From: Fusobacterium_C necrophorum
GTDB taxonomy: Bacteria > Fusobacteriota > Fusobacteriia > Fusobacteriales > Fusobacteriaceae
DNA length: 64,000 nucleotides
NCBI RefSeq assembly: GCF_900104395.1
Contig: NZ_FMXX01000008.1
Strand: one strand, 5' to 3'
A model generated the notes under the pieces. That model was not told where the DNA came from. It saw only the letters and a list, made by a program, of their open reading frames with translations, and did no database searches. The position numbers were made by a program, and so were the translations under genes. This document shows positions 27,994-36,754 of the stretch, piece by piece. Numbering within the stretch: position 1 is the stretch's first letter; the number at the start of each line of letters is the position of its first letter.

Positions 27994-28579
27994 CTGTAGT
28001 ATCTCCTAATAATTCTAAAAAATTTTGAAAATAATGAAAAGGATAATGCCCACCCGGAAAGATACGATAAGGGACTTTTTCTTTTTCATAATATCGAATC
28101 AATTTTTTGGCGGAGAAAATTCGATCTTCTTCTCCAATCCAAGCAAAGTCAAAAGGATTTGCAGGAACTTGATAGTTTTTATAAAAAAATTCCAATTCTT
28201 CCCGAATATCTGTAAAATTTTTTGAAATGCTTCCATGAAAATCCATATTTTTATAAAAAGCAAGCAGACTTTCCGGACTTAGCGTATCTAGAGTGAATTT
28301 ACACATTTTTGGTAAAATTCCATAGGGACCCAAGCTTTCAGGAAGTCCGTTCAATACAATTTTTTTGCGAAAACGGTTTTGAATTTCTGTTGGAAGTTTG
28401 GAAAAGTAATAGGCTCCAAACGACCAGGCAACAGCATACAAAGTATCATTTTCATGTTTTTTTAATAAAGTTTCTATCCTGTCATAAGGATAATTGATAA
28501 TTTCCACTTGATCTAAAGAGAGATGAGGAAATGCCTCTTCCGTCATTCCCCAACCGTTAAAAAAGAAAATCCATTTCAT
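27983..28579 (-). CDS. bioG: pimeloyl-ACP methyl ester esterase, BioG type
   Basis: Frees pimeloyl-ACP from its methyl ester, the job BioH does in E. coli. 198 residues with the BioG opening FFFNGWGM (5-12), the nucleophile Ser in VAWSFGAYY near 52, an Asp in GEEDRIF near 150 and a His in PGGHYPFHYF near 177. The start overlaps the end of bioF by 23 nt, with AAGGAG upstream. Position between bioF and bioC supports the call. Confidence 0.88.
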   Translation of the reverse strand: MKWIFFFNGWGMTEEAFPHLSLDQVEIINYPYDRIETLLKKHENDTLYAVAWSFGAYYFSKLPTEIQNRFRKKIVLNGLPESLGPYGILPKMCKFTLDTLSPESLLAFYKNMDFHGSISKNFTDIREELEFFYKNYQVPANPFDFAWIGEEDRIFSAKKLIRYYEKEKVPYRIFPGGHYPFHYFQNFLELLGDTTDDL

Positions 28580-29678
28580 AGCGAAGCTCCTTTACAAAAC
28601 GTTTTATTTCTTCTTCCGGAATGGAAGAAGTGAGGCTCAGACGTAATCTTGCCGTATTTTTAGGAACGGTCGGTTCCTTGATTGCCTGAATTAAAAATCC
28701 TTTTTGTAATAAGGCTTTGGACAAGCGGTTGGCTTTTTCATTTTCCCCGATGACAATGCTCACAATATGAGTAGTCGATGTTGTAGGGATGTTTTCTTCT
28801 TTCAATAATTGATATATTAGTTTTTGTTTTCGAAACAGTTCTTGCCGTTCTTTTTCAAAGTCCGCCATATGAGTTAAGATAAAATAATTCCAAGCATGAT
28901 TTACCGGGGGCAGAGCGGTAGAGTAAATAAATTTTCGACTTCGATTGATTAAATATTGTTTGGCGATTTCATCGCAAAGTACAAAAGCTCCCATAGAGGC
29001 TCCTCCCTTTCCCAAAGGAAGAATCAGATAATCAATATCGGAAAGCAGATGTTTTTCGTAGGCGATTCCATAACCATATACTGCATAAGAGTGAGCTTCA
29101 TCAATCATAAGTTGCACTCCGTATTGTTTTTTCAGGGTAACCAGTGTTTCTAAATCTGCACAATCTCCGTCCATGCTGTAAACGGATTCTGAAACAATGA
29201 GAATATCTTCGTATTGATTTTTGTATTTTTGCAATAAGTTTTCCAGAGCCTTCATATTTAAATGAGAATAACGTAAAAATTTGGACTCGGAAGCAAGAAT
29301 TCCGTCATAGATGCTCGCATGATTTAAGCGATCCGTTAAAATTAAGCTTTTTTTAGAAAAAATAGTCTCAATGACAGAGGAGTTTGCATCAAAACCGGAA
29401 TTAAAACAAAGAGCGGGCTTTGCATAGATTTCTTCTATTTTTCTCTCCAATTCCATAACAATTGCATAGGAACCGTCAATCAAACGGGAAGAAGAAGAAG
29501 ATAAGGCCAAATAAGGATATTCTTCATAAAACTTCTTTCGTAAGGGAAGTTGCCCCGCTAAGCCCAGATAATCATTGGAAGAGAAGTTGGTCATATTACC
29601 GGGTTTTGTTTCTACTTTTCGTAACCTGTTCTCTTGTTCAAAATGATTTAATTCCTCTTGCATTTCTGTCAATTTCAT
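28557..29678 (-). CDS. bioF: 8-amino-7-oxononanoate synthase
   Basis: PLP enzyme that joins pimeloyl-ACP and alanine. 373 residues. FSSNDYLGLAG near residue 30 and the lysine in LPLGKGGASMGAF, expected Schiff base, are family hallmarks; IDEAHSYAVYG carries the PLP-binding Asp. ATG 29678 is preferred to ATG 29684 because AGGAG (29688-29692) is then 9 nt away instead of 3. It heads the bioF-bioG-bioC operon. Confidence 0.93.
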   Translation of the reverse strand: MKLTEMQEELNHFEQENRLRKVETKPGNMTNFSSNDYLGLAGQLPLRKKFYEEYPYLALSSSSSRLIDGSYAIVMELERKIEEIYAKPALCFNSGFDANSSVIETIFSKKSLILTDRLNHASIYDGILASESKFLRYSHLNMKALENLLQKYKNQYEDILIVSESVYSMDGDCADLETLVTLKKQYGVQLMIDEAHSYAVYGYGIAYEKHLLSDIDYLILPLGKGGASMGAFVLCDEIAKQYLINRSRKFIYSTALPPVNHAWNYFILTHMADFEKERQELFRKQKLIYQLLKEENIPTTSTTHIVSIVIGENEKANRLSKALLQKGFLIQAIKEPTVPKNTARLRLSLTSSIPEEEIKRFVKELRYEMDFLF

Positions 29679-29706
29679 AGTCATACTCTCCTTTTTTTAC
29701 CAGCTT

Positions 29707-29715
29707 ATTATATCA
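29707..29715 (-). promoter_or_regulatory. extended -10 promoter of bioFGC
   Basis: On the - strand TGaTATAAT occupies 29715-29707. No good -35 is seen at 17 bp, as expected for some extended -10 promoters. It lies between the upstream operon's terminator and bioF. Confidence 0.5.
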
Positions 29716-29722
29716 CAAAATT

Positions 29723-29767
29723 AAAAAAAATGCACCTCGCTATCTTTTTCACAAGATAGTGAAGTGC
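29723..29767 (-). terminator. terminator of the aroB/ppx-dsrE-hutG operon
   Basis: On the - strand a stem of GCAC-(mismatches)-CTATCTT with AAGATAG-GTGC closes a short loop and is followed by eight T residues (29730-29723). Confidence 0.75.
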
Positions 29768-29779
29768 TGCTGCATTTTT

Positions 29780-30736
29780 TTATTGAAAAGTAACTTCAAA
29801 GTGATTTAAAATCGTTTGGTAAATTAAATTTGCCATCAATCGAGAAGTTCTGTCATCAAAATCGAATTTTGGACTGATTTCCGCAACGTCAATAGTTAAA
29901 TCTTTGGTATGACTACTGATAATATTCAGCAATCTCATCGCTTCGTCCGGCATGATTCCGAAAGATTGAGGGGCACTTACTCCCGGAGCGCAGGTAATAT
30001 GAAAAACATCGGTACAAAGAGTTAAATGAATGTAATCATTTCTCTTGATAATGGGGTCGATATTAAATTCATTTAATTTTTTTATATCCTCTGCCAAATA
30101 ATAGTTTACTCCAAAATGTTTTGCCGTATCGAAAAGTCTTTTGGTATTGGAGAATTTTTGAATTCCTATGACATTATAGTCAAAAATTCTACCTTCTCGT
30201 TCGCAATCATCGGCAATTTGTAGGAACATGGTTCCGGAGCTTGCTCCTTTTTCATAGGAACGCATATCAAAATGGGCATCGAAACTGATAATTCCAATTT
30301 TGGGATCCATTTCCCTACTCTGAGCATATTTTAAAATTCCATTGTAAGTTCCGTAGGCAATATCATGTCCGCCCCCCAGACAAACTACAAGAAAGTTTTT
30401 CTTTTTTAACATGGAGACTGTCATGGATAATTCATATTGTGCAGCTTCCAAATCTCCATTGATCACATCAATAGGAGTTTTTAAATCATAAAAATGAATG
30501 TCGGAATCAAATACGGGAAAATTTGCAAAGGCTTTTTTCAGATGAATCCAGCCTTCTGCGGCTCCTAAACGACCGAAATTTCTTCGAATTCCTTCTTCCG
30601 AATTAAAACTGACAAAACATATTTTCTTTTCTTCCACATCTTGTTGCAGTAATTCCTCTAATGTCATTTTTTTTACAACCTGATGGATACGGAGAACATC
30701 CGTTTCTTCGCCATCACAACGACCTGTCCAATACAT
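29780..30736 (-). CDS. hutG: formimidoylglutamase
   Basis: Hydrolyses N-formimidoyl-glutamate to glutamate and formamide, the last step of histidine use, and so feeds the glutamate pathway. 318 residues, arginase/ureohydrolase family. Metal motifs: GGGHDIAYG near 133 and DAHFDMR near 168. The third motif reads LTLCTDVFH near 250, where many ureohydrolases have S-x-D-x-D, so one Asp is replaced by Cys. GVSAPQSFG follows as in HutG. No other hut genes are in the window. It is the last gene of a three-gene operon. Confidence 0.85.
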   Translation of the reverse strand: MYWTGRCDGEETDVLRIHQVVKKMTLEELLQQDVEEKKICFVSFNSEEGIRRNFGRLGAAEGWIHLKKAFANFPVFDSDIHFYDLKTPIDVINGDLEAAQYELSMTVSMLKKKNFLVVCLGGGHDIAYGTYNGILKYAQSREMDPKIGIISFDAHFDMRSYEKGASSGTMFLQIADDCEREGRIFDYNVIGIQKFSNTKRLFDTAKHFGVNYYLAEDIKKLNEFNIDPIIKRNDYIHLTLCTDVFHITCAPGVSAPQSFGIMPDEAMRLLNIISSHTKDLTIDVAEISPKFDFDDRTSRLMANLIYQTILNHFEVTFQ

Positions 30737-30754
30737 GCTGTTATCTCTCCTTTT

Positions 30755-31186
30755 CTACCATTGAATAATCTTGGAAGCATGGAAAAGCTTCTCGATAATT
30801 TCTTCCATTCCGGCAAAACGTCCAATGGGAATATTATTATTTATTTTATAATATTCTGCTGAAGTTTTGCAAGTCAAAATTTCAATATTTTTTTGTTCCA
30901 ATAATCTGAAAAAGTGTAAAAATTCAGATTCCCTTTGGTTGCATAAAACAGTTTTTTGAGACAAAATGATAGTTTTAGGAAGTAATTCCTGTTGGGATAA
31001 AGTGCACAGTAATTCTTTTAACAATAGAATGGACAAATCTTTTGTTCCCATATCTAAGGTTTTTCCGTGAAGAAAAAGCACAATATTGTTTTCCAGGCTT
31101 TCCAATTGTTTATCATTTAAAATCTTGTAAATGGATAAATCAAATTCCGGATTATTTTGTAATAGTGCTGCCAAATCTTTTTTCAT
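30755..31186 (-). CDS. DsrE-like protein related to the YedF C-terminal domain
   Basis: 143 residues. Residues from about 32 onward match the pattern of the DsrE-like C-terminal domain of YedF-type selenium/sulfur proteins (LGxxLMKxFLYTLTE, then LPxTIIFxNxGV, then LxxLExxGVEILSCGTCLDYY). Here the last part reads LEQKNIEILTCKTSAEYY, so the second Cys of CGTC is Ser while the first is kept. There is no N-terminal TusA domain. It overlaps the upstream gene by 4 nt and lies 18 nt before hutG. The function is unknown; a decayed or repurposed sulfur/selenium relay protein is possible. Confidence 0.65.
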   Translation of the reverse strand: MKKDLAALLQNNPEFDLSIYKILNDKQLESLENNIVLFLHGKTLDMGTKDLSILLLKELLCTLSQQELLPKTIILSQKTVLCNQRESEFLHFFRLLEQKNIEILTCKTSAEYYKINNNIPIGRFAGMEEIIEKLFHASKIIQW

Positions 31187-33162
31187 AGTATCATAGCTCC
31201 CATTAAATTATCATATTCTGAAATTGTCATACTATCTTGTTGTAAATAGAGAAGAATCGTTTGTAAAATGATAGTACCGGCAATAATAACATTCGCTCTT
31301 TTTGCTTCCAAACCGATAATTTTTTGCCTTTCTTCCAAAGATTTGGAAAGAAATAACATTAAATTTTTTTCCAGTTGTTCTATCGAAAGTGTCGAGAGAT
31401 GAACGAGTTCTCTTCGATATTGTTTCATTTCTTTTGCCACAGATATTTGTGTGGTAGCTGTTCCCGCAACTCCAATGACTTTGAAGTTTTCTTTTCTAAG
31501 AGGCTTCAAGAAATCCAATTGTTCCAAAATCCATTTTTTACATTGAGTAATAGCTTCTGAAGAATAGTTCTGATTTGGAAAAAAGAGTTCTGTAGCACGA
31601 ACAGCACCTATGTTGATACTTTTGGAAAAGAAAATAGAAGCATTTTTTCCGAGAGTAAACTCGGTAGAACCTCCTCCAATGTCTATAATTAAAATCTGTT
31701 CCGGGACGGCGAGACTTACCCCGCGAAAATTATATTCCGCCTCTGTTTCTCCGGAAATGCAATGAATTTGAATCCCCGTCTCTTGAAAAACTTTTTGAAT
31801 AAAAAAATCTCGATTTTCAGCATCTCTTGTAGCGGAAGTAGCAAAACAATAGAGAGAAGAGCAAGCATAGTCTCGTATCGTATTTGCATAATTTTTTAGA
31901 CAGTTTATGGTTCTATCCATAGCATGTTTTTGCAATCTTTTTGTCTGATTGACTCCTTCTCCCAATTGTACAATTTGTACTTCCTGATGTAAATGTCTCA
32001 TAATTTGATGAGTATCCGCTTGCCGTTCCGCAATATAAAGACGACAGGAATTGGTTCCGATATCAATCACTGCTTTCACTTCATTATGAGGCTGTTGTGT
32101 TAAATAGTCTTCCGTGAATTGTTTGTGTATTTCCTGTACTGTAAAATTTTTTTCTTCTTCCCGCTTTTTCAAATAGATACTGTTGATTTTTGAAAAAGCA
32201 TTCTTTTTATCCTGTTTCATGGCTTCCCATAAAGCTTTGAAAGGAAATAGAATCGGAGTGCTGTCAATAGAATATAGGTGAAAAATACGCTTTATTTTTT
32301 CAAAGTATTCCTTTGTCAAAAAACCTTGACGATAGGAAACATATACATCTAAAAGACAGCCTTTTGCCACCGCTTCTCCATGAGAAATATTTTTATATTG
32401 AAATAAACTCTCTAAAGCATGAGCATAGGTATGCCCGAAGTTTAAGAAAGCACGAATTCCTTGTTCTTTCATATCTTTTTCTACATAGTATTGTTTGATT
32501 CGGCAAGATTGTTCCACAAGGGAGATGAGAGTATCTTCTTCTTTCTCCTGAATTGCTTCATAATTTCGATATAAGAAATCGGAATATTTCTCATCACAAG
32601 ATAAAATGGAATGTTTGATAACTTCAGCCATTCCGGACTGAAATTGTGTTTCCTCTAAAGTATCAAGGAAACTGACATCAATCAGAACCGCTTTCGGATT
32701 GTAAAAGAAACCGATTAAATTTTTTCCGGTAGAATGATTGACAGCTACTTTTCCTCCGATACTCGCATCCACTTGTGCCAGCAAGGAAGTGGGAAGTTGG
32801 ATAAAATCAATTCCTCGCATAAAACTTGCCGCAACAAATCCACCTATGTCACAGATAACTCCACCACCAAAACATAGAATACAAGACTTTCTGGAAAAAT
32901 GTTTTTCTATCATAAAATCGTAAATTTTTTGAACGGAGTCTAAGGTTTTATATTCTTCTCCGTCCGGAAGTAAAAAATATTCCGTTTTTTCAGAGGCAAT
33001 GTTCTGCTGATACCAATCTCCATAATAAGAAAAAAGAGTGTCATTACTCAAAAACAGAAGTTTATCATATTTTTTGGTAAAAGAATGTACCTTGTGTAAA
33101 AAATGAGAACCGATCAAAATGGGATAGTCATCCGTTTTTGTGTGAATTAAAATTTCTTTCAT
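31183..33162 (-). CDS. aroB: fusion of 3-dehydroquinate synthase and Ppx/GppA phosphatase
   Basis: One uninterrupted frame of 659 residues. Residues 1 to about 350 are a complete AroB: GGGVICDIGGFVAASFMRG near 87, LLAQVDASIGGKVAVN near 115, metal ligands in MAEVIKHS and FNFGHTYAHALE, and SHGEAVAKG. From residue 363 an ASKHA phosphatase of the Ppx/GppA family begins (AVIDIGTNSCRLYIAE; FATSATRDAENR; IDIGGGSTEF) and runs about 295 residues with no C-terminal HD domain. AroB makes dehydroquinate for aromatic synthesis; Ppx/GppA hydrolyses polyphosphate or pppGpp. ATG 33162 follows AAGGAGG; the extension to 33213 has no ribosome site and would cross the promoter. Both domains look catalytically complete. 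Confidence 0.88.
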   Translation of the reverse strand: MKEILIHTKTDDYPILIGSHFLHKVHSFTKKYDKLLFLSNDTLFSYYGDWYQQNIASEKTEYFLLPDGEEYKTLDSVQKIYDFMIEKHFSRKSCILCFGGGVICDIGGFVAASFMRGIDFIQLPTSLLAQVDASIGGKVAVNHSTGKNLIGFFYNPKAVLIDVSFLDTLEETQFQSGMAEVIKHSILSCDEKYSDFLYRNYEAIQEKEEDTLISLVEQSCRIKQYYVEKDMKEQGIRAFLNFGHTYAHALESLFQYKNISHGEAVAKGCLLDVYVSYRQGFLTKEYFEKIKRIFHLYSIDSTPILFPFKALWEAMKQDKKNAFSKINSIYLKKREEEKNFTVQEIHKQFTEDYLTQQPHNEVKAVIDIGTNSCRLYIAERQADTHQIMRHLHQEVQIVQLGEGVNQTKRLQKHAMDRTINCLKNYANTIRDYACSSLYCFATSATRDAENRDFFIQKVFQETGIQIHCISGETEAEYNFRGVSLAVPEQILIIDIGGGSTEFTLGKNASIFFSKSINIGAVRATELFFPNQNYSSEAITQCKKWILEQLDFLKPLRKENFKVIGVAGTATTQISVAKEMKQYRRELVHLSTLSIEQLEKNLMLFLSKSLEERQKIIGLEAKRANVIIAGTIILQTILLYLQQDSMTISEYDNLMGAMIL

Positions 33163-33184
33163 GCTTTGCCTCCTTATATTACTT

Positions 33185-33233
33185 ATTATAACGAAAAACA
33201 GGCTTGAATTCAATACGAAATAAATGTTATAAT
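33185..33233. promoter_or_regulatory. divergent promoters sharing one palindromic -35
   Basis: The 10 bp palindrome TTGAATTCAA (33204-33213) supplies both -35 boxes. Leftward: TTGAAT 33213-33208, 17 bp, TATAAT 33190-33185. Rightward: TTGAAT 33204-33209, 18 bp, extended -10 TGtTATAAT with hexamer 33228-33233. RNA polymerase could bind only one face at a time. Confidence 0.7.
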
Positions 33234-33258
33234 AAAAATAAAATATTTTGGAGGATAT

Positions 33259-33606
33259 ATGATGAAAACAATAGCAGCTTTCTTTCTATTTGTTTCCGGT
33301 ATCGGATTTGCCATGGAAATCTATCCGGAAACGTACGCAATGCAAAAAATGATTCCACAATTAGAAAAAGGAAATCGATATACAGGCTCTTCTCCTTATG
33401 AAGCCATGGAACATATTGTAGCCGTTCCTATGAATGCCAATATCAGAAAAGCTTTGGGAACGGGGGACAGCTCCATTCATTTTATAGATTCCGACGGAAA
33501 TACGGTGAAAGCGGGACCGGAAGATTATATCATTGCTCCCAGATCTCTTTCCAGAATTTACGTGCTGTCAAAACGTCATTTACAAGAATACTATAGAGGA
33601 CAGTAA
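33259..33606 (+). CDS. small secreted protein of unknown function
   Basis: 115 residues. Signal peptide covers about 1-19 (hydrophobic IAAFFLFVSGIGFA then a cleavage site before MEIYPE). The mature part is about 95 residues with no family I recognise; it is mildly basic and ends LQEYYRGQ. ATG codons at 33259 and 33262 both sit behind GGAGG. It starts a + strand run through yihY, ftsI and priA. Confidence 0.65.
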   Translation: MMKTIAAFFLFVSGIGFAMEIYPETYAMQKMIPQLEKGNRYTGSSPYEAMEHIVAVPMNANIRKALGTGDSSIHFIDSDGNTVKAGPEDYIIAPRSLSRIYVLSKRHLQEYYRGQ

Positions 33607-33608
33607 TT

Positions 33609-34793
33609 ATGAAAAGAGAAGATTTTCATGAAATCTATTCCGGAGTAGGGACATCTATCAAACATGCACTTTGGAAATATAAAGAAGCAAATTCAAATTT
33701 ATGGGTAACTTCTCTTTGTTATTATACAATTTTGTCTATGATCCCCATTTTTGCTATTTTATTCAGTATTGGGACTTGGTTGGGCTTGGGAGAATATTTA
33801 CTAAAACAGATTGACAGTCATTCGCCCCTAAAAGGAGAAGCGATTGAATTGCTGCTAACCTTTACCGATAATTTATTGACCAATGCGAGAAGCGGAGTAT
33901 TAGCGGGATTGGGTTTTCTATTTTTAATTTGGTCTTTGATTTCGATGTTTTCCATTGTGGAAAAGGCTTTTAATGATATTTGGGATATTGAAGGAACTCG
34001 AAGCTTTGTTCGAAAGATTAGTGATTATTTGACCTTTTTTATTTTATTGCCTACCTTAATTTTAGTGTCCAATGCTTCGTCTCTTTTAATACGAAACGAT
34101 TTCTTATCGAAAATTTTGCCTTATTGTTCTGTCTTGTTGTTTTTTATGGCTCTTTTTATGGTGATGCCGAATACGGAAGTAAAATGGTTACCGGCTTTTA
34201 TAGCCAGTTTCTTCACATCCATTATGTTTTCCGTCTTTCAATATGCTTTTATTTATTTGCAAGTGTTAATCAATACTTACAATAAAATTTATGGAAGTTT
34301 TTCCGTCTTATTCATTTTTTTGATTTGGCTTAGAATTGCTTGGTTTCTTATTATTTTGGGAGCTCATCTCTCTTATTTATTACAAAATAGAGATATGAAT
34401 TTATATTATGACAGTTTAAATATTGATGAGATTAGTTTTCAATCTAAATTTTCTTTGGCAGTTCATATCCTGACAGAAATGGTGATAAGGTATCAAAAGG
34501 AAGAAAGTTTAGTAACTCGAGCAGATTTTATTGAAAAATTTCATAATGTGATTGCCATTGACGGAGTTCTTAGAATTTTGAAAAAAGGGAATTTTATTTT
34601 GGAGGGAAGAAATGAGAAGCAGGAGAAAGTATATTCTCTTGCAAAAAATTTGGAAAAAACAAAGTTGGAAGAGCTGTATTTTGTGATTTCTTCTTATGGA
34701 AAAAAACTGGAAAATATAGAGAATAAAGTAGTCTCCGAAAAAAAATTGCAAACTCGTTTATCGGAATTAGGGGGATATGAAGAAAGAGAATGA
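33609..34793 (+). CDS. YihY/BrkB family inner membrane protein
   Basis: 394 residues. The family signature SLCYYTILSMIPIFAILFSIG is near residues 35-55, with six predicted helices up to about 260 (for instance LNTYNKIYGSF-like ending LIWLRIAWFLIILGAHLSYLLQNRD). The soluble tail, about 130 residues, resembles a winged-helix fold at low confidence. YihY proteins were once called RNase BN by mistake; the real function is unknown. It overlaps the next gene by 4 nt. Confidence 0.85.
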   Translation: MKREDFHEIYSGVGTSIKHALWKYKEANSNLWVTSLCYYTILSMIPIFAILFSIGTWLGLGEYLLKQIDSHSPLKGEAIELLLTFTDNLLTNARSGVLAGLGFLFLIWSLISMFSIVEKAFNDIWDIEGTRSFVRKISDYLTFFILLPTLILVSNASSLLIRNDFLSKILPYCSVLLFFMALFMVMPNTEVKWLPAFIASFFTSIMFSVFQYAFIYLQVLINTYNKIYGSFSVLFIFLIWLRIAWFLIILGAHLSYLLQNRDMNLYYDSLNIDEISFQSKFSLAVHILTEMVIRYQKEESLVTRADFIEKFHNVIAIDGVLRILKKGNFILEGRNEKQEKVYSLAKNLEKTKLEELYFVISSYGKKLENIENKVVSEKKLQTRLSELGGYEERE

Positions 34794-36754
34794 AGAAGAA
34801 TCGATTTCACAGTCGTTTGACAGGAATTATGTATTTTGTCTGTATTTTATTTATGTGTATCGGCTTACGTCTATGTCAGATACAATTGGCAAAAAAAGCC
34901 ATGTATCGTTCTCGTATTTTAAATCAAATTGAAGCAAAAGATGAAGAAATAGGAGAAAGAGGAAATATTTTAGATCAAAACGGAAAACAATTGGCATTTA
35001 ATAAAAGACAATACACTGTCATCATTGATCCTAGTAAAATTCATATCAACGAGGATCAGTTTTTAAAAAATTTACAGGATATCGCGGAGAAAAAAATTTT
35101 GGACTTGGATGCTTCTTTTTTCGAAACCTTAGAAAAAGAGTTTCAGGCAAATAAAAAATATAAAGTGATTGCAAAAAAAATAGATGATGTCACAAAAGAA
35201 AAAATTAAAGAATGTCTTTCTAAAATTCCGGAAGAAAGAAAATATCTGTTCTTTAAAAAAGAGATAGAGAGAGAATATTATCGAAAGGATATTTATGAAA
35301 CTTTAGTTGGAATGGTACGCTTTACAAAGGATTCCAAGGAAAAAAAGGCCGGAGTGTTCGGAATAGAAAGTCGTTACGAACCATATTTGGCAGGAAAAGT
35401 TCTAACGAGAAGCAAATATTATTCCAGAGATAAAAAGAAAGTACTTCCAACTTCCATGGAATGGATGTACACCAATTTGAATGGAAATAATGTTTATTTG
35501 ACACTGGACAATGAAATTAACTATATTTTGAATGATGAAATCAAAGCACAGTATGATGCTTTAAATGCGGAAGAAGCATACGGAATTATCATGGATCCTC
35601 AAAACGGAAAGATTTTAGGGATTTCTACCTACACCCGAAATCCGAAAGATCTTAGAAATCAAGTTTTCCAAAACCAGTATGAGCCGGGTTCTATTTTTAA
35701 GCCTTTGATTGTTGCGGCGGCATTAGACGAAGGATTGATTCAAAAAAACAGTACTTTTAATATTGGAAACGGAAGTATCGTAAAATATCGTCATACCATT
35801 CGAGAAAGCAGTCGAACGACAACAGGGATTTTAACAACGACAGAAGTGATTAAGAAATCAAGTAATGTTGGAATGGTGTTGATTAGTGATCGTTTTACAG
35901 AGGAGCAATTTGAAAAGTCTTTACGAAAATTCGGTTTGTATGATAAAACAGGAGTGGATTTTCCAAATGAAATCAAACCTTATACCACTCCACATAAAAA
36001 ATGGGATAAATTGAAAAAAAGTAATATGGCGTTTGGACAAGGAATCACGGTAACTCCGATTCAAATGGCAACTGCATTTTCAGCAGTTGTTAACGGAGGG
36101 AAATTATTTCGACCTTATTTGGTCGAAAAGATTGTGGATGATGACGGGGTGGTCTTACGAAGAAATATTCCGAAAGTAGTTCGGCAAGTTATCAAACCGG
36201 AAGTTTCGGAAATGTTGGTGGGAATGTTGGAAGAAACCGTTGCCGGCGGAACAGGTTCGAAGGCGAAAGTGGAGGGCTATCGTGTCGGTGGAAAAACGGG
36301 AACGGCACAGTTAAGCAGTAACGGTCGTTATTTGGCTCATCAATATTTAGCTTCTTTTGTCGGATTTTTCCCTGTAGAAAATCCTCAATATGTGATTTTG
36401 GTCATGATTTTAAAACCGCAGGCGGAATCTGTTTTTGGAAGATACGGAGGAACGGCATCTGCTCCTGTTGTTGGAAATATTATTCGACGGATTAGTAAAA
36501 TTAAAAATGTATCCTCTCAAGAGGTGTCTAAAATTATTTCTACGAAGAAAGAAACTTTGGAAGAAAAACCTAGACCGGTATTGGGAGAAGAAATGCCGGA
36601 TCTGAAAGGTCTAAGTCCAAAAGAAGTCATGAATTTATTTCAATCGACGAATTATGATATACATATTAAGGGAACAGGATTGGTAGTCCAACAGGAACCG
36701 GCAGCCGGGAAGTCTTTAGAAGAGGTCAATAAAATCGAGGTTATTTTAGAATGA
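34790..36754 (+). CDS. ftsI: penicillin-binding protein, FtsI/SpoVD type with PASTA domain
   Basis: 654-residue septal transpeptidase. One N-terminal membrane helix (GIMYFVCILFMCIGLRLCQIQ), a dimerisation domain, then the transpeptidase with active-site SIFK (Ser301), SSN (357-359) and KTG (502-504). A single PASTA domain (MPDLKGLSPKEVMNLFQ to VEVILE-like end) closes the protein, as in Gram-positive SpoVD/PBP2x. It overlaps both neighbours by 4 nt. It cross-links peptidoglycan at division; the nearby DivIC-like gene fits that role. Confidence 0.92.
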   Translation: MKKNRFHSRLTGIMYFVCILFMCIGLRLCQIQLAKKAMYRSRILNQIEAKDEEIGERGNILDQNGKQLAFNKRQYTVIIDPSKIHINEDQFLKNLQDIAEKKILDLDASFFETLEKEFQANKKYKVIAKKIDDVTKEKIKECLSKIPEERKYLFFKKEIEREYYRKDIYETLVGMVRFTKDSKEKKAGVFGIESRYEPYLAGKVLTRSKYYSRDKKKVLPTSMEWMYTNLNGNNVYLTLDNEINYILNDEIKAQYDALNAEEAYGIIMDPQNGKILGISTYTRNPKDLRNQVFQNQYEPGSIFKPLIVAAALDEGLIQKNSTFNIGNGSIVKYRHTIRESSRTTTGILTTTEVIKKSSNVGMVLISDRFTEEQFEKSLRKFGLYDKTGVDFPNEIKPYTTPHKKWDKLKKSNMAFGQGITVTPIQMATAFSAVVNGGKLFRPYLVEKIVDDDGVVLRRNIPKVVRQVIKPEVSEMLVGMLEETVAGGTGSKAKVEGYRVGGKTGTAQLSSNGRYLAHQYLASFVGFFPVENPQYVILVMILKPQAESVFGRYGGTASAPVVGNIIRRISKIKNVSSQEVSKIISTKKETLEEKPRPVLGEEMPDLKGLSPKEVMNLFQSTNYDIHIKGTGLVVQQEPAAGKSLEEVNKIEVILE

